Source: Flavobacterium sp. (GTDB lineage: Bacteria; Bacteroidota; Bacteroidia; Flavobacteriales; Flavobacteriaceae). Taken from it: a stretch of DNA of 41,098 nt. Of this stretch, positions 8,960-19,175 are shown one piece after another. A program made the translations under genes and the position numbers. The stretch spans positions 1 through 41,098 of the forward strand of contig JACMPO010000119.1 in the NCBI GenBank assembly GCA_014377455.1, in the 5' to 3' direction. Position 1 is the stretch's first letter, and each line of letters begins with the position of its first letter. Under the pieces are notes generated by a model that was not told the DNA's origin, searched no databases, and saw nothing but the letters and a program-made list of their open reading frames with translations.

Positions 8960-8976
8960 TTAATAAATATTAAAAT

Positions 8977-9498
8977 ATGATTGTATTCCTTATTATTGCT
9001 CTAATATTGCTTTCGAGAAGCTTTTATTTAAAAAAAGAATACGCGGTAACTAGAGAAATAACTATCAATAAACCAAAAAATGAAGTGTTTGATTATATAA
9101 AATTACTTCGAAACCAAAATGAATATAGTTATTATAATCGGAAAGATCCAGATACCATAAAGTCATATTCGGGAATTGATGGGGAAGTTGGTTTTGTATA
9201 TCGTTTTGATAGTAAAATAAAAACTATTGGCACAGGAACGCAAACTATATCTGAAATTATTGAAGGTGATAAAATGTGTTGTAATATCCTTTTTACTAAA
9301 CCATTACCATTGCAGTCATTTGCTGAAATTGCTGTAAATTCAATTGATGAAAACGAAACTAAGGTAACATGGACGTTTCGAAGTATTTATAATTATCCAT
9401 TAAATGTGGTAATTTATTTTCTTGATCTTGAAAAATTAATTGGGACTGATTTAGCTTCTAGTTTAATTACAATGAAAGAAAAATTAGAAAATAAATAG
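8977..9498 (+). CDS. SRPBCC (START-like) family protein with N-terminal membrane anchor
   Basis: A 173-residue protein with a short hydrophobic N-terminus (IVFLIIALILL, 2-12) and then an SRPBCC/polyketide-cyclase-like fold. Typical marks are REITINKPKNEVFDYI near the start, a central strand-rich core (GTGTQTISEII) and a C-terminal helix with a DLASSLITMKEKLE ending. Members bind hydrophobic ligands in a helix-grip cavity; the ligand here is unknown. It follows the secreted protein by 17 nt. The 227-nt stretch after it (9499-9725) is AT-rich and shows nothing beyond a promoter element for aconitase. Confidence 0.75.
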   Translation: MIVFLIIALILLSRSFYLKKEYAVTREITINKPKNEVFDYIKLLRNQNEYSYYNRKDPDTIKSYSGIDGEVGFVYRFDSKIKTIGTGTQTISEIIEGDKMCCNILFTKPLPLQSFAEIAVNSIDENETKVTWTFRSIYNYPLNVVIYFLDLEKLIGTDLASSLITMKEKLENK

Positions 9499-9688
9499 TA
9501 ACTCTGGATTGCTATATTTCTTATAGATTAGGTTAAACAATTTATAGAGCATGAATTAATATTTATCAATTTAAATCACTTAAATTGTGAATTCAATAAA
9601 AATATACGATCTAAATAGGGATATCAATAAATTAAATAAATGAAATAACTTATTTGATTAAAAATTTTTTAATGGAATCCTGATTTCG

Positions 9689-9696
9689 TAAATTTG
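9689..9696 (+). promoter_or_regulatory. Candidate -7 element for the aconitase gene
   Basis: TAAATTTG (9689-9696) matches TAnnTTTG and lies 29 nt before the aconitase ATG. The nearest upstream TTG (9654-9656) is 32 nt away, too far for the usual spacing, so the -33 part is weak. Confidence 0.35.
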
Positions 9697-9725
9697 CATA
9701 ACAAATAAATAAACTAAACTGTATT

Positions 9726-11993
9726 ATGGCTTTTGATATTGAAATGATTAAAAAAGTGTACGCAAATATGACTACTCGAGTTGATGCTGCACGAGCAATA
9801 GTTGGTCGTCCACTTACTTTAACTGAAAAGATTTTATACAATCACCTTTGGGAAGGAAATCCTACTCATGCTTTTGGACGTGGAGTAGATTATGTTGATT
9901 TTGCCCCAGACAGAGTTGCCTGTCAAGATGCTACGGCTCAAATGGCTTTACTTCAATTTATGCATGCTGGTAAACCAAAAGTTGCGGTTCCAACTACAGT
10001 ACATTGCGATCACTTAATTCAAGCCAAAGTTGATGCAGCGACCGATTTAGCAAGAGCAAAAACTCAAAGTAATGAAGTTTTTGATTTTTTATCATCAGTT
10101 TCAGATAAATACGGAATAGGGTTTTGGAAACCAGGTGCTGGAATTATTCATCAAGTTGTATTAGAAAATTATGCATTTCCAGGTGGAATGATGATTGGAA
10201 CCGATTCTCATACGGTAAATGCTGGAGGTTTAGGAATGATTGCAATTGGAGTTGGAGGTGCTGATGCTGTAGATGTTATGTCCGGAATGGCTTGGGAATT
10301 AAAATTTCCAAAGTTAATTGGTGTAAAACTTACAGGGAAACTTTCAGGCTGGACAGCACCCAAGGATGTGATTTTGAAAGTTGCAGGAATTCTTACTGTA
10401 AAAGGTGGAACTGGAGCAATTGTGGAATACTTTGGCGAAGGCGCAATAGCAATGTCATGCACTGGTAAAGGAACTATTTGTAATATGGGTGCCGAAATTG
10501 GCGCCACTACTTCAACATTTGGTTATGATGCTTCTATGGATCGCTATTTACGGTCAACTGAGAGAGCAGAAATTGCAGATGAAGCTAATAAAATTGCAAA
10601 ATATTTAACAGGTGATGATGAAGTTTATGCCAATCCAGAGTTATATTTTGATCAAGTAATCGAAATCAATTTATCTGATTTAGAACCTTATTTAAACGGT
10701 CCATTTACTCCAGATTTAGCTACTCCAATTTCAAAAATGAAAGAAGAAGCGATTAAAAATAATTGGCCATTAAAAATTCAATATGGACTTATCGGATCTT
10801 GCACGAATTCATCATATGAAGATATTTCTCGTGCAGCTTCGTTAGCAAAACAAGTAGCAGATAAAAATTTAAAAACCAAATCACACTTTACAATAACTCC
10901 AGGTTCTGAATTAGTTCGTTATACTATTGAGCGAGACGGGTTTATTGATACTTTCGAAAAAATTGGGGCTACTGTTTTTGCAAATGCTTGTGGACCATGT
11001 ATTGGAATGTGGGATAGAGAAGGAGCTGAAAAAGAGGAGCGAAACACAATTGTACATTCATTTAATAGAAATTTTTCTAAGCGTGCCGATGGAAATCCAA
11101 ATACTTTAGCGTTTGTTGGTTCCCCAGAATTGGTAACTGCGATGGCTATTGCGGGTGATTTATCTTTTAATCCGCTGACCGATACTTTAATTAATGAAGA
11201 TGGCCTAGAGGTAAAACTTGATGAACCAACTGGAAACGAATTACCACCTAGAGGTTTTGCAGTTGAAGATGCTGGATATCAAGCACCGTCGCACGATGGA
11301 ACTACAGTAAAAGTTGTTGTTAGTACAACTTCAGAACGATTGCAATTATTAGCTCCATTTGCTCCATGGGATGGAAAAAATATTACAGGTGCTAAATTAT
11401 TGATTAAAGCTTTTGGAAAATGTACAACAGATCATATTTCTATGGCTGGACCTTGGTTAAGATTTAGAGGACATTTAGACAATATTTCAAATAATATGTT
11501 AATTGGAGCAATCAATGCATTCAATCAAAAACCCAATTCTGTAAAAAACCAATTAACAGGAGCTTACGAAGCTGTGCCAACAGTTGCAAGAGCTTACAAG
11601 GCAACAGGAATTCCATCAATTGTAGTTGGGGATCATAATTATGGTGAAGGTTCATCGAGAGAACATGCTGCAATGGAACCAAGATTTCTTGGAGTTAAAG
11701 CAGTTTTAGTAAAATCGTTTGCTCGAATTCATGAAACAAATTTGAAAAAACAAGGTTTACTTGGATTAACATTTGCAAACGAAGCCGATTATGATAAAAT
11801 TCGTGAAAATGACACGATAAATTTTATAGATTTAATTGATTTTGCGCCAGCAAAACCATTAACCCTAGAATTTGTTCATGATGACGGTACTAAAGATTTA
11901 ATAATGGCTAATCATACTTATAATGAAGGGCAAATTGGATGGTTCGTTGCAGGTTCAGCTTTAAATTTAATTGCGGCTGCTGGAAAAGCTTAA
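9726..11993 (+). CDS. acn: Aconitate hydratase (mitochondrial-type)
   Basis: A 755-residue TCA-cycle enzyme interconverting citrate and isocitrate. The three iron-sulfur cysteines are present: Cys359 in GSCTNSS, and Cys422 and Cys425 in ACGPCIG. These positions match the mitochondrial enzyme almost exactly. The swivel domain motif [15 protein letters not shown] follows near 640. The sequence is closer to eukaryotic ACO2 than to E. coli AcnA or AcnB, which is normal in Bacteroidota. It is a single-gene unit ending at a strong hairpin and convergent with uvrB. Isocitrate dehydrogenase, the next enzyme of the cycle, is encoded 8 kb away on the other strand. Confidence 0.97.
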   Translation: MAFDIEMIKKVYANMTTRVDAARAIVGRPLTLTEKILYNHLWEGNPTHAFGRGVDYVDFAPDRVACQDATAQMALLQFMHAGKPKVAVPTTVHCDHLIQAKVDAATDLARAKTQSNEVFDFLSSVSDKYGIGFWKPGAGIIHQVVLENYAFPGGMMIGTDSHTVNAGGLGMIAIGVGGADAVDVMSGMAWELKFPKLIGVKLTGKLSGWTAPKDVILKVAGILTVKGGTGAIVEYFGEGAIAMSCTGKGTICNMGAEIGATTSTFGYDASMDRYLRSTERAEIADEANKIAKYLTGDDEVYANPELYFDQVIEINLSDLEPYLNGPFTPDLATPISKMKEEAIKNNWPLKIQYGLIGSCTNSSYEDISRAASLAKQVADKNLKTKSHFTITPGSELVRYTIERDGFIDTFEKIGATVFANACGPCIGMWDREGAEKEERNTIVHSFNRNFSKRADGNPNTLAFVGSPELVTAMAIAGDLSFNPLTDTLINEDGLEVKLDEPTGNELPPRGFAVEDAGYQAPSHDGTTVKVVVSTTSERLQLLAPFAPWDGKNITGAKLLIKAFGKCTTDHISMAGPWLRFRGHLDNISNNMLIGAINAFNQKPNSVKNQLTGAYEAVPTVARAYKATGIPSIVVGDHNYGEGSSREHAAMEPRFLGVKAVLVKSFARIHETNLKKQGLLGLTFANEADYDKIRENDTINFIDLIDFAPAKPLTLEFVHDDGTKDLIMANHTYNEGQIGWFVAGSALNLIAAAGKA

Positions 11994-12015
11994 TATTTTA
12001 TTTTAGTTGTATTAG

Positions 12016-12048
12016 AATCCGTTTAAATTTATATTTAGACGGATTTTT
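12016..12048 (+). terminator. Terminator between convergent aconitase and uvrB genes
   Basis: A 13-bp stem pairs AATCCGTTTAAAT (12016-12028) with ATTTAGACGGATT (12033-12045) around a 4-nt loop, with one wobble pair and a following T run that overlaps the uvrB stop codon. The T run favours termination of aconitase transcription; reverse-direction activity is less certain. Confidence 0.8.
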
Positions 12049-14038
12049 AATTCATTTCTTGTAAAACTTTTATTTCATCTCTAAATTTTGCTGCTTGCAT
12101 AAAATCTAAATCTTTGGCTGCTTTTTCCATCGCTTTTCGTTTTTCACGAATTCGTTTTTCAATTTCAGGTTTCGACAAATATTTATTAACAGGTTCAGCA
12201 GCAATATTGTTATTTATATTTCCAAGTTCATAATCTACAAGAGGATTTTTAGTAAAAGCACTTTCAATTTTTTTATTCAACGCCATCGGAACAACATTAT
12301 TAGCAACATTATAATTTATTTGCTTTGTACGTCGATAGTTTGTTTCGTCAATAGTTTTTTGCATACTTTCAGTTATTTTGTCTGCATACATTATAGCTTT
12401 TCCATTTAAATTTCGTGCTGCACGACCAATGGTTTGAGTAAGCGAACGATGACTTCGTAAAAACCCTTCTTTGTCAGCATCTAATATCGCCACTAAAGAT
12501 ACTTCTGGTAAATCTAAACCTTCGCGTAATAAATTCACTCCTATCAAAACGTCAAAAATTCCTTTTCGTAAATCTTGCATAATTTCTATTCGCTCCAAAG
12601 TATCAACTTCAGAGTGAATGTAACGACATCTAATGCTAACTTTGGTTAAATATTTAGCCAACTCTTCTGCCATTCGTTTGGTTAATGTAGTCACTAAAAC
12701 ACGCTCGTCAATTTCTGCTCGCAGTTGAATTTCTTCTATTAAATCGTCAATTTGATTGATGCTTGGACGAATTTCAATTACAGGATCCAGTAATCCTGTT
12801 GGACGAATTACTTGTTCCACAACAACACCTTCAGTTTTTTCAAGTTCATAATCGGCAGGAGTTGCTGAAACATAAATAACTTGATTTTGCATTGACTCAA
12901 ATTCTTCAAACTTCAACGGACGATTATCCATCGCAGCAGGAAGTCGAAACCCATATTCCACCAGATTTTCCTTACGACTTCGATCACCGCCATACATTGC
13001 GTGAACTTGGGAAATGGTAACATGACTTTCGTCGATAATCATTAAAAAATCTTTTGGAAAATAATCTATCAAGCAAAACGGACGCATTCCTGGCAATCGA
13101 CCATCCAAATATCGAGAATAATTTTCAATACCCGAACAATATCCCAATTCTCGAATCATTTCTAAATCAAAATTTGTACGTTCTTCTAAGCGTTTAGCTT
13201 CCAAATGCTTGCCAATTTCCTTGAAGTAATCTACTTGTTTAACAAGATCTTGCTGAATTTCCCAAATGGCATTTTGTAAAACATCAGGCGATGTTACAAA
13301 CATATTAGCGGGATAAATAATTAATTTTTCAAATCGCTCCGTAACTTCGGCAGACCTGATGTCGAAGCTTTCAATTTCCTCAATCTCATCACCAAAAAAA
13401 TGAATTCTGAAACCTTCGTCGGCATAAGGCGGATATACTTCTACAATATCGCCTTTAATTCTGAAATTTCCGGGTGTAAAATCCAGCTCCGTTCGTGAGT
13501 ATAAACTTTGAACCAATTGGTGTAATAATTTGGTTCTCGAAATAACTTGACCAACTGCAATTGGAATTTTATTTTTTTGAAATTCAGCTGGATTTCCTAT
13601 TCCATAAAGACACGAAACTGAAGCTACAACCAGAACATCTCTTCGCCCAGAAAGTAGTGAAGCCACTGTAGACATTCGCATTTTTTCTAATTCTTCATTG
13701 ATAGATAAATCTTTTTCGATAAAAACGCCACTTACTGGCATAAAGGCTTCTGGCTGATAATAATCGTAATAAGAGACAAAATATTCCACTGCGTTATTCG
13801 GAAAAAATTGCTTAAACTCTGAATATAATTGCGCGGCTAAGGTTTTATTATGCGCTAAAACTAGCGTTGGCCGTTGTACCATTTCAATAACATTTGCAAC
13901 AGTAAATGTTTTTCCAGAGCCAGTTACACCAAGCAATGTTTGAAATTTATCGCGGTCAACTATACCTTGAGCCAATTTTTGGATTGCTTGTGGTTGATCA
14001 CCTTTTGGAAAATAATCGGATACTACTTGGAAATTCAT
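12047..14038 (-). CDS. uvrB: Excinuclease ABC subunit UvrB
   Basis: A 663-residue damage-recognition helicase of nucleotide excision repair, which receives DNA from UvrA and positions UvrC. Walker A is GVTGSGKT (37-44). The beta-hairpin region YYDYYQPEAFMP, the IIDESHVT helicase motif, the motif VI stretch QTIGRAARN and the C-terminal UVR motif that contacts UvrC (EKAAKDLDFMQAAKFRDEI) are all present, and the length is normal. It is the last gene of a minus-strand run, 60 nt after rlmF. I see only an imperfect promoter element upstream, so it may be read through from rlmF. Confidence 0.98.
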   Translation of the reverse strand: MNFQVVSDYFPKGDQPQAIQKLAQGIVDRDKFQTLLGVTGSGKTFTVANVIEMVQRPTLVLAHNKTLAAQLYSEFKQFFPNNAVEYFVSYYDYYQPEAFMPVSGVFIEKDLSINEELEKMRMSTVASLLSGRRDVLVVASVSCLYGIGNPAEFQKNKIPIAVGQVISRTKLLHQLVQSLYSRTELDFTPGNFRIKGDIVEVYPPYADEGFRIHFFGDEIEEIESFDIRSAEVTERFEKLIIYPANMFVTSPDVLQNAIWEIQQDLVKQVDYFKEIGKHLEAKRLEERTNFDLEMIRELGYCSGIENYSRYLDGRLPGMRPFCLIDYFPKDFLMIIDESHVTISQVHAMYGGDRSRKENLVEYGFRLPAAMDNRPLKFEEFESMQNQVIYVSATPADYELEKTEGVVVEQVIRPTGLLDPVIEIRPSINQIDDLIEEIQLRAEIDERVLVTTLTKRMAEELAKYLTKVSIRCRYIHSEVDTLERIEIMQDLRKGIFDVLIGVNLLREGLDLPEVSLVAILDADKEGFLRSHRSLTQTIGRAARNLNGKAIMYADKITESMQKTIDETNYRRTKQINYNVANNVVPMALNKKIESAFTKNPLVDYELGNINNNIAAEPVNKYLSKPEIEKRIREKRKAMEKAAKDLDFMQAAKFRDEIKVLQEMN

Positions 14039-14098
14039 TATAAAAATTTAATATCGTAAAGTTACAAAGTAAAACAGAAAACAAATTAAAATATAATC

Positions 14099-15043
14099 TT
14101 AAAACGTCCAATTTTTTTGTTGACTTTCAGTTAAAAATGTCCACGCCACAATACGACTTGTTTTTTGTCCATGAGCCATTTCGATAGTTTTTATTTCAAC
14201 AACATTAACTTTATTTAGAGTTTTATAAATACTTGATAAATGAGATTTTTTAGAAACTAATGTTGTAAACCACAAGACTTGCTTTGGATATTTTGCACTT
14301 TCAAATATCATTTGAGTTATAAATCCAAGTTCGCCACCTTCACACCAAAGTTCGCTATTTTGACCTCCAAAATTTAATACAGGTTTTGATACTCGAGTAT
14401 TTTCGAGATTATTTATTTTTCTGACAGCATTTTTTGTAGCTTCTTCAATTGATGAGTGAAACGGTGGATTACAAATTGTGAAAGCAAATTTATCTTCGGT
14501 TAATATTATATCTTTAAAAATAAATCTGGAATTTAATTGTTGCTGGAGACTTATAGCATCTATTAATCTTGGATTTTCTTCAATAATTTTTGAACAATTT
14601 TCTATTGCTTTTATATCAATGTCATTTCCAACAAAACTCCAATTGTAAATTGAATTTCCTAAAATTGGATAAATACAGTTAGCACCAATTCCAATATCTA
14701 ATCCAACCACATTTTCTGTTTTGGGAATAATATTATTGTTTGTAAGAGCCAACAAATCTGCGATATGATGAATGTAATCTGCACGTCCAGGAATTGGAGG
14801 ACACAAATAATATGTTGGAATATCCCAATTTTTTATATCGTAATAGGTAACTAAAAGTGATTTATTTAACGCCTTTACGGCATCAGGATTACTAAAATCT
14901 ATAGTTTCAATACCATGTTGATTTGTAAAAATAAAATCTTTTAAATCTGGAAAACTTTGAGTTAATAATTCAAAATCGTATCTTAATCTGTGTTGATTTC
15001 TGGGATGTAAATTTGTTTTTTCTAATATCGTCTTTTTCTTCAT
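14099..15043 (-). CDS. rlmF: 23S rRNA (adenine(1618)-N6)-methyltransferase
   Basis: A 314-residue SAM-dependent methyltransferase of the RlmF (YbiN) family, which methylates A1618 of 23S rRNA. The family-specific N-terminal pattern is clear: LHPRNQHRLRYDFELL (12-27), a VKALNKSLL stretch, NWDIPTYYLCPPIPGRADYI. The SAM-binding loop is GLDIGIGAN (114-122) and the N6-adenine catalytic motif is NPPF (192-195). It lies between thiN and uvrB with short gaps. A -7-like TACATTTG sits at 15069-15062, giving a short leader. Confidence 0.95.
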   Translation of the reverse strand: MKKKTILEKTNLHPRNQHRLRYDFELLTQSFPDLKDFIFTNQHGIETIDFSNPDAVKALNKSLLVTYYDIKNWDIPTYYLCPPIPGRADYIHHIADLLALTNNNIIPKTENVVGLDIGIGANCIYPILGNSIYNWSFVGNDIDIKAIENCSKIIEENPRLIDAISLQQQLNSRFIFKDIILTEDKFAFTICNPPFHSSIEEATKNAVRKINNLENTRVSKPVLNFGGQNSELWCEGGELGFITQMIFESAKYPKQVLWFTTLVSKKSHLSSIYKTLNKVNVVEIKTIEMAHGQKTSRIVAWTFLTESQQKNWTF

Positions 15044-15061
15044 TATATCATTTCTCTACTT

Positions 15062-15069
15062 CAAATGTA
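15062..15069 (-). promoter_or_regulatory. Candidate -7 element for rlmF
   Basis: TACATTTG on the minus strand (15069-15062) matches TAnnTTTG and lies 18 nt before the rlmF start. No TTG is found at the usual spacing, so rlmF may instead be read through from thiN. Confidence 0.35.
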
Positions 15070-15108
15070 TAAAATAAATATTACATGTTAAATGAGGTTT
15101 TGACTCAA

Positions 15109-15771
15109 TTAATCAGTACATTCCATAAGCAGTAAATCGCCTTTACGATGGTTTATAACTACAATTCCGTCTTCAAGAACTTCATTACTACTTCCTGTTC
15201 GATATCCTATTTGTAAAGCTTCATCATCTAATTTATATTTTAGATTTTCTGTAAAAATTCCAGTTACTTTACCAATTGGAATTAAAGAAATTGGGGTAGA
15301 TTTTGGATACCATTTTTGGTATTTATTTGGCAATAAAAATATTTTGGAATGATCGTCCAGAATAACAATTTTTAATTTATTTCGGTAACGTACAATGTTG
15401 GTAATATTAGTAATGGTGTGATCGGCTCTTTTCCCGGTTGCCCAAACCACATTTACAGCTTGGTGTTTTTTTTCAATTAAATAATCAAAAGCTTTTTCTA
15501 AATCGGTTTTTTCTTGATCTGGAACATGAATTATTTCTAACGGGAATTGTTTTTCTTTGTAGATTTGGGGATTAAAATTGTCGTCAAAATCACCTAGCAA
15601 AACATCAATTTTTATATCGAGTTGCAAAACTCTTTCGATTGCGTTATCTAAAACCACAACCACAGGAGACCACTCCAAAAGTTGTCCTAAAAGTTCTGAA
15701 CTACAGGAAGCTCCATTAGCAATTATGAGCGCTGGCTCCTGATCATCGCGAACAATATGGTGTGAAGACAT
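15109..15771 (-). CDS. thiN: Thiamine diphosphokinase
   Basis: A 220-residue cytoplasmic enzyme that pyrophosphorylates thiamine to thiamine diphosphate using ATP. Family motifs seen in order: a first-strand aspartate in VVVLDNA (38-44), GDFDDN (60-65, usually GDFDS), DQEKTDLEKA (85-94) and TGKRADHTITN (112-122). The usual glycines after the first aspartate are replaced (LDNA), a modest deviation. The gene is 35 nt downstream of the DUF4249 lipoprotein and 65 nt upstream of rlmF. Its place behind a TonB receptor recalls thiamine salvage loci, but I found no THI-box upstream. Confidence 0.92.
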   Translation of the reverse strand: MSSHHIVRDDQEPALIIANGASCSSELLGQLLEWSPVVVVLDNAIERVLQLDIKIDVLLGDFDDNFNPQIYKEKQFPLEIIHVPDQEKTDLEKAFDYLIEKKHQAVNVVWATGKRADHTITNITNIVRYRNKLKIVILDDHSKIFLLPNKYQKWYPKSTPISLIPIGKVTGIFTENLKYKLDDEALQIGYRTGSSNEVLEDGIVVINHRKGDLLLMECTD

Positions 15772-15806
15772 TAAGAATTTTTAAAGTAGTTGTAAAAATA
15801 TAAATT

Positions 15807-16622
15807 TTATTGCACAACATAATTTTTAGTGTCAATTTCTGATAAATTAAAATATCCAAGAGGATAATTTTCAGTATCTGTTTGATTTATAATATTGCCA
15901 CGCAAAGTTGCTGGAGGAGTTGAAAATGGACTTCCGTTATTGCCACCAGAGATATTTATTAATTTTGAAAGATAGTTAAAATATTTTTGTGAAATACCTC
16001 GTAACGACATGTCCAGCTGATCTCCAGCTTTAATTTTATCGTCAAAATAAAGTCCAAACATTTGATTTCCTTGAAAAAATTTATCTTCTACAACATTTAA
16101 TTCTGGGATTACTTTATTACTATTTTTAAAATTTATTGAGTAAAAATTATCTTCAGCACCATTATCTTGAAAAAAGAATTTTATTTGGGTAGCATCGCCT
16201 GTTAATCCTGGTAATGTAATTTGCTCCACATTTTCGATGGCTGGTGTCGCAAATAGCTTTTCTGTAGCGGTGTATGTTATTCCATTATTTACGATGGTTA
16301 ATGTATAATTTTGGTTTATAACTGGGACAAAATCTGAACAAATATAATTTCCAGTTGACGGAATTTCAACGAAAGTGAATATTGCATTGTTAGAGGTATT
16401 GGTAACGTAAACAATGGCGCCAGAAACTTTTGGAATTTCATTACTATAAAAATTAGATGTTGTGGTAAGTTTTATAGTTTGTTGGTTTCCTGAAGTTCCT
16501 TTTTGCCAAGTTAAATTAGCATCGACAACAAGTTTTGGCGGTGCGGTATCTAAATTCACATTAATTTTATCTTGACAACCAGCAAAAATCATTAAAATTA
16601 AAAATGCTATTATTTTTTTCAT
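15807..16622 (-). CDS. DUF4249 lipoprotein, partner of the TonB-dependent receptor
   Basis: A 271-residue lipoprotein with lipobox FAGC and lipidated Cys16. The mature part is beta-rich and begins with the family's KLVVDANLTW pattern (~30-39), followed by GAIVYVTN and a NQNYTLTI segment typical of DUF4249. Genes of this family almost always follow a TonB-dependent receptor, as here (53 nt gap), so the product is probably an outer-membrane accessory of that receptor. The substrate is unknown. Its length is at the short end of the family. Residues after the cysteine (QDK) do not clearly match the surface-export signal, so its leaflet is uncertain. Confidence 0.88.
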   Translation of the reverse strand: MKKIIAFLILMIFAGCQDKINVNLDTAPPKLVVDANLTWQKGTSGNQQTIKLTTTSNFYSNEIPKVSGAIVYVTNTSNNAIFTFVEIPSTGNYICSDFVPVINQNYTLTIVNNGITYTATEKLFATPAIENVEQITLPGLTGDATQIKFFFQDNGAEDNFYSINFKNSNKVIPELNVVEDKFFQGNQMFGLYFDDKIKAGDQLDMSLRGISQKYFNYLSKLINISGGNNGSPFSTPPATLRGNIINQTDTENYPLGYFNLSEIDTKNYVVQ

Positions 16623-16675
16623 AGTAATTGTATTTTTTCAAATTATTTTTAGATAATCTGATGATTTTGTAATCT

Positions 16676-19045
16676 TTAAAATTTAAAATTATAGGTTACT
16701 GAAGGAACAACGCCAAAAATTGATAATCTGATGGCTTCATTATTTCCAGTATCTGCATTTTGTTGAAAACTTATAGATGCTGCATTTTTTCGTCCGTAAA
16801 CATTATAAATACTAAATACCCATTCGCCTTTCCATTTTTTGTTTGGGTTACTTTTTGGAGTTAAAGTTGCTGCAATATCTAAATGATGATATGTTGGTAA
16901 TTTATTTTCATTTCGCAAACCATAACTTGGAACGGTAATTCCTTGATATACATATTTACCATTTGGAAATGTAACTGGTTGTCCCGTTTGAAGTGTAAAA
17001 TTAGCTCCAAACATCCATTTTTTATTTAATTTGTACGAACTTGTTATTGCAATATTATGAAGTTTGTCATAAGCCGATCGATACCAATTTCCATTATTAA
17101 TTCCGGTTTCATTTTCTGTTCTTCTGGGAGTTCGTTGCTCAGATTTTGATAAAGTGTAAGCAATCCAACCTGTAAATTTGCCCGTATTTTTTCTGATTAA
17201 AAATTCTAAACCATACGATCGCATTTCTCCGTTTAATATAATTTGTTCAATGGCTTCATTAGCAATCAAATCGGCACCATCAATATAATCTATTCTATTT
17301 TTGATTTTTTTGTAGTAACTTTCAATTTCCAGTGAATAAGAATCATCTTTAAAATTTGCAAAATATCCCAAAGCGAATTGATCGGCAATTTGTGGTTTAA
17401 TGTAACTATCACTTGGCGCATAAACATCTAGTGGCGTTGGCGAAGCCGTATTGGAAATTAATTGTAAATATTGCACCATTCTATTGTAGCTCAGTTTAAC
17501 CGATTTATTTTCATTAATTTCATATGCCATAGAGAATCTTGGTTCAAAATTTGAAAAATTTGCCAACACTTTATTATTACCATAAAATTGTGTCCCAATA
17601 GGAACTCCCTTTTCATAAATTTTTAAATCGTTATCAAAAGTTACAGCATTGTCATTTTGGTAAATGTTTTTAGTTGAACTGCCTAAACGATAAAATAAAC
17701 TGTAACGAAGACCAGCTTGGAAGGTAGTTTTATTGGTTAGTTTTTGTTCAATGTCAAAATAAAGTGCAGGTTCAAAAGCATATTTTTTTTCAATTTGCTT
17801 CCGGTTTATTGACGAATCATCTTTAGAAGGAGCAATGGTTCCAGGATTAAAATTGTAATAAATTGAATTTGCACCATAACTCAATTTCGTTTTATTGGAT
17901 ATGTAATGTTTAAAATCATATTTGATGTTATAATTTCTAATTCCCGAATCCCAATTTAATCCAATAAAATCTAGATTTAATCCGTAATAGTAGTCACTAT
18001 AAATTAATGATAAATTAGAGAACAATTTATCACTAAATAAATGATTCCATCTTAAATTTAAAGTAGCGTTTCCGTATGTATTAATAAAACTATTGCTCAA
18101 ATTAAATACGTCGCGACCAAAATATCCTGACAAATACAAGCTGTTATTTTTATCTAATTTGTAATTCAGTTTGGTGTTTAAATCATAAAAATAAGCTGAA
18201 TTCTTATTATTAGTAAGTTTTAAAAATAAATGAGCATACGAAGCGCGTCCACCTACTAAAAATGATCCTTTATCTTTTACTATTGGACCTTCGGCAAGAA
18301 TTCGACTTGATATTAAACCAATCCCACCATTCATGTGGAAGCTGTTACTGTTTCCGTCTTTTTGGTAAATATCTAAAACGGATGAAACTCGACCACCAAA
18401 ACGAGCTGGAATTCCACCTTTGTAGAGTTTTAAATCTTTAATTGCATCAGGATTAAATACTGAGAAAAACCCAAACAAATGAGATGAATTAAAAATCGTG
18501 GCTTCATCTAACAGTATCAAATTTTGGTCTGCGCCACCACCACGAACATTAAAGCCCGATTGTCCTTCACCAGCATTTGTAACTCCTGGCAAAAACAAAA
18601 TCGATTTTATGATGTCAACTTCACCAAGTACAACAGGCATTTGTTTGATGGTTGTGATTGACAATTTGTTCACACTCATTTCTGGTTTGCGTGTATTGGT
18701 TTTATTTTTTTCGGTGATAATTACCTCTTCCAATTGTTCGCCACTTTCTATCAAGCTGTAATTTTTTTTGATATTTGAAATTAATGAAATTTTTTCGTCA
18801 ATTGTTTTAAATCCTACCGAGCTGATACTGAATTCATATTCTCCTTTTGGTAATGTTAACGAATAGAAACCGTATTCATTTGAAATAGTAGAAATATTAG
18901 TTCCTTTTACAATTATGTTTACACCTATCGTGGTTTCGTTATTTTTTTGGTCGGTAATTACACCACTGATTGTAAATTTATCTTGACAAAAGCCATAAAA
19001 TGAGAATAAAAATAAAAGTAGCGGTAAAACTCTTCTAAAAACCAT
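16676..19045 (-). CDS. TonB-dependent receptor with carboxypeptidase-like regulatory domain
   Basis: I choose the ATG at 19045 (789 residues) because it directly precedes a signal peptide (MVFRRVLPLLLFLFSFYGFCQ); an upstream in-frame ATG would add 19 hydrophilic residues. After a carboxypeptidase-D-like regulatory domain (~25-110; SGVITDQ, then NEYGFYSLTLPKGEYEFSIS) comes the plug (~145-235; NVRGGGADQNLILLDEA, GGIPARFGGRVSSVLDI) and a 22-strand beta-barrel ending in aromatic YNFKF. Such receptors import large or scarce substrates using TonB energy. The paired DUF4249 lipoprotein supports a receptor-lipoprotein unit unlike SusCD. The substrate cannot be read from sequence. Confidence 0.95.
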   Translation of the reverse strand: MVFRRVLPLLLFLFSFYGFCQDKFTISGVITDQKNNETTIGVNIIVKGTNISTISNEYGFYSLTLPKGEYEFSISSVGFKTIDEKISLISNIKKNYSLIESGEQLEEVIITEKNKTNTRKPEMSVNKLSITTIKQMPVVLGEVDIIKSILFLPGVTNAGEGQSGFNVRGGGADQNLILLDEATIFNSSHLFGFFSVFNPDAIKDLKLYKGGIPARFGGRVSSVLDIYQKDGNSNSFHMNGGIGLISSRILAEGPIVKDKGSFLVGGRASYAHLFLKLTNNKNSAYFYDLNTKLNYKLDKNNSLYLSGYFGRDVFNLSNSFINTYGNATLNLRWNHLFSDKLFSNLSLIYSDYYYGLNLDFIGLNWDSGIRNYNIKYDFKHYISNKTKLSYGANSIYYNFNPGTIAPSKDDSSINRKQIEKKYAFEPALYFDIEQKLTNKTTFQAGLRYSLFYRLGSSTKNIYQNDNAVTFDNDLKIYEKGVPIGTQFYGNNKVLANFSNFEPRFSMAYEINENKSVKLSYNRMVQYLQLISNTASPTPLDVYAPSDSYIKPQIADQFALGYFANFKDDSYSLEIESYYKKIKNRIDYIDGADLIANEAIEQIILNGEMRSYGLEFLIRKNTGKFTGWIAYTLSKSEQRTPRRTENETGINNGNWYRSAYDKLHNIAITSSYKLNKKWMFGANFTLQTGQPVTFPNGKYVYQGITVPSYGLRNENKLPTYHHLDIAATLTPKSNPNKKWKGEWVFSIYNVYGRKNAASISFQQNADTGNNEAIRLSIFGVVPSVTYNFKF

Positions 19046-19175
19046 GGTATTTATTTTAAGATGCAAATTTGACGATTTAACCCCTATGTTGTTTCTCATC
19101 AAATGTTAATGTATGGTTAAGAATGAAGTTTTTGTGTTTAATTTTTAAATACTTTTACATACAAATTTTTCATTG

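Noticed and set aside
10208..10507. 99-codon open frame antisense to the aconitase gene
   Set aside because: It is an antisense shadow of a well-conserved gene, with no promoter, start context or recognisable product.
19046..19175. TPP riboswitch upstream of the TonB receptor-thiN run
   Set aside because: The gap lacks the conserved THI-box core; the resemblance is only in gene order.
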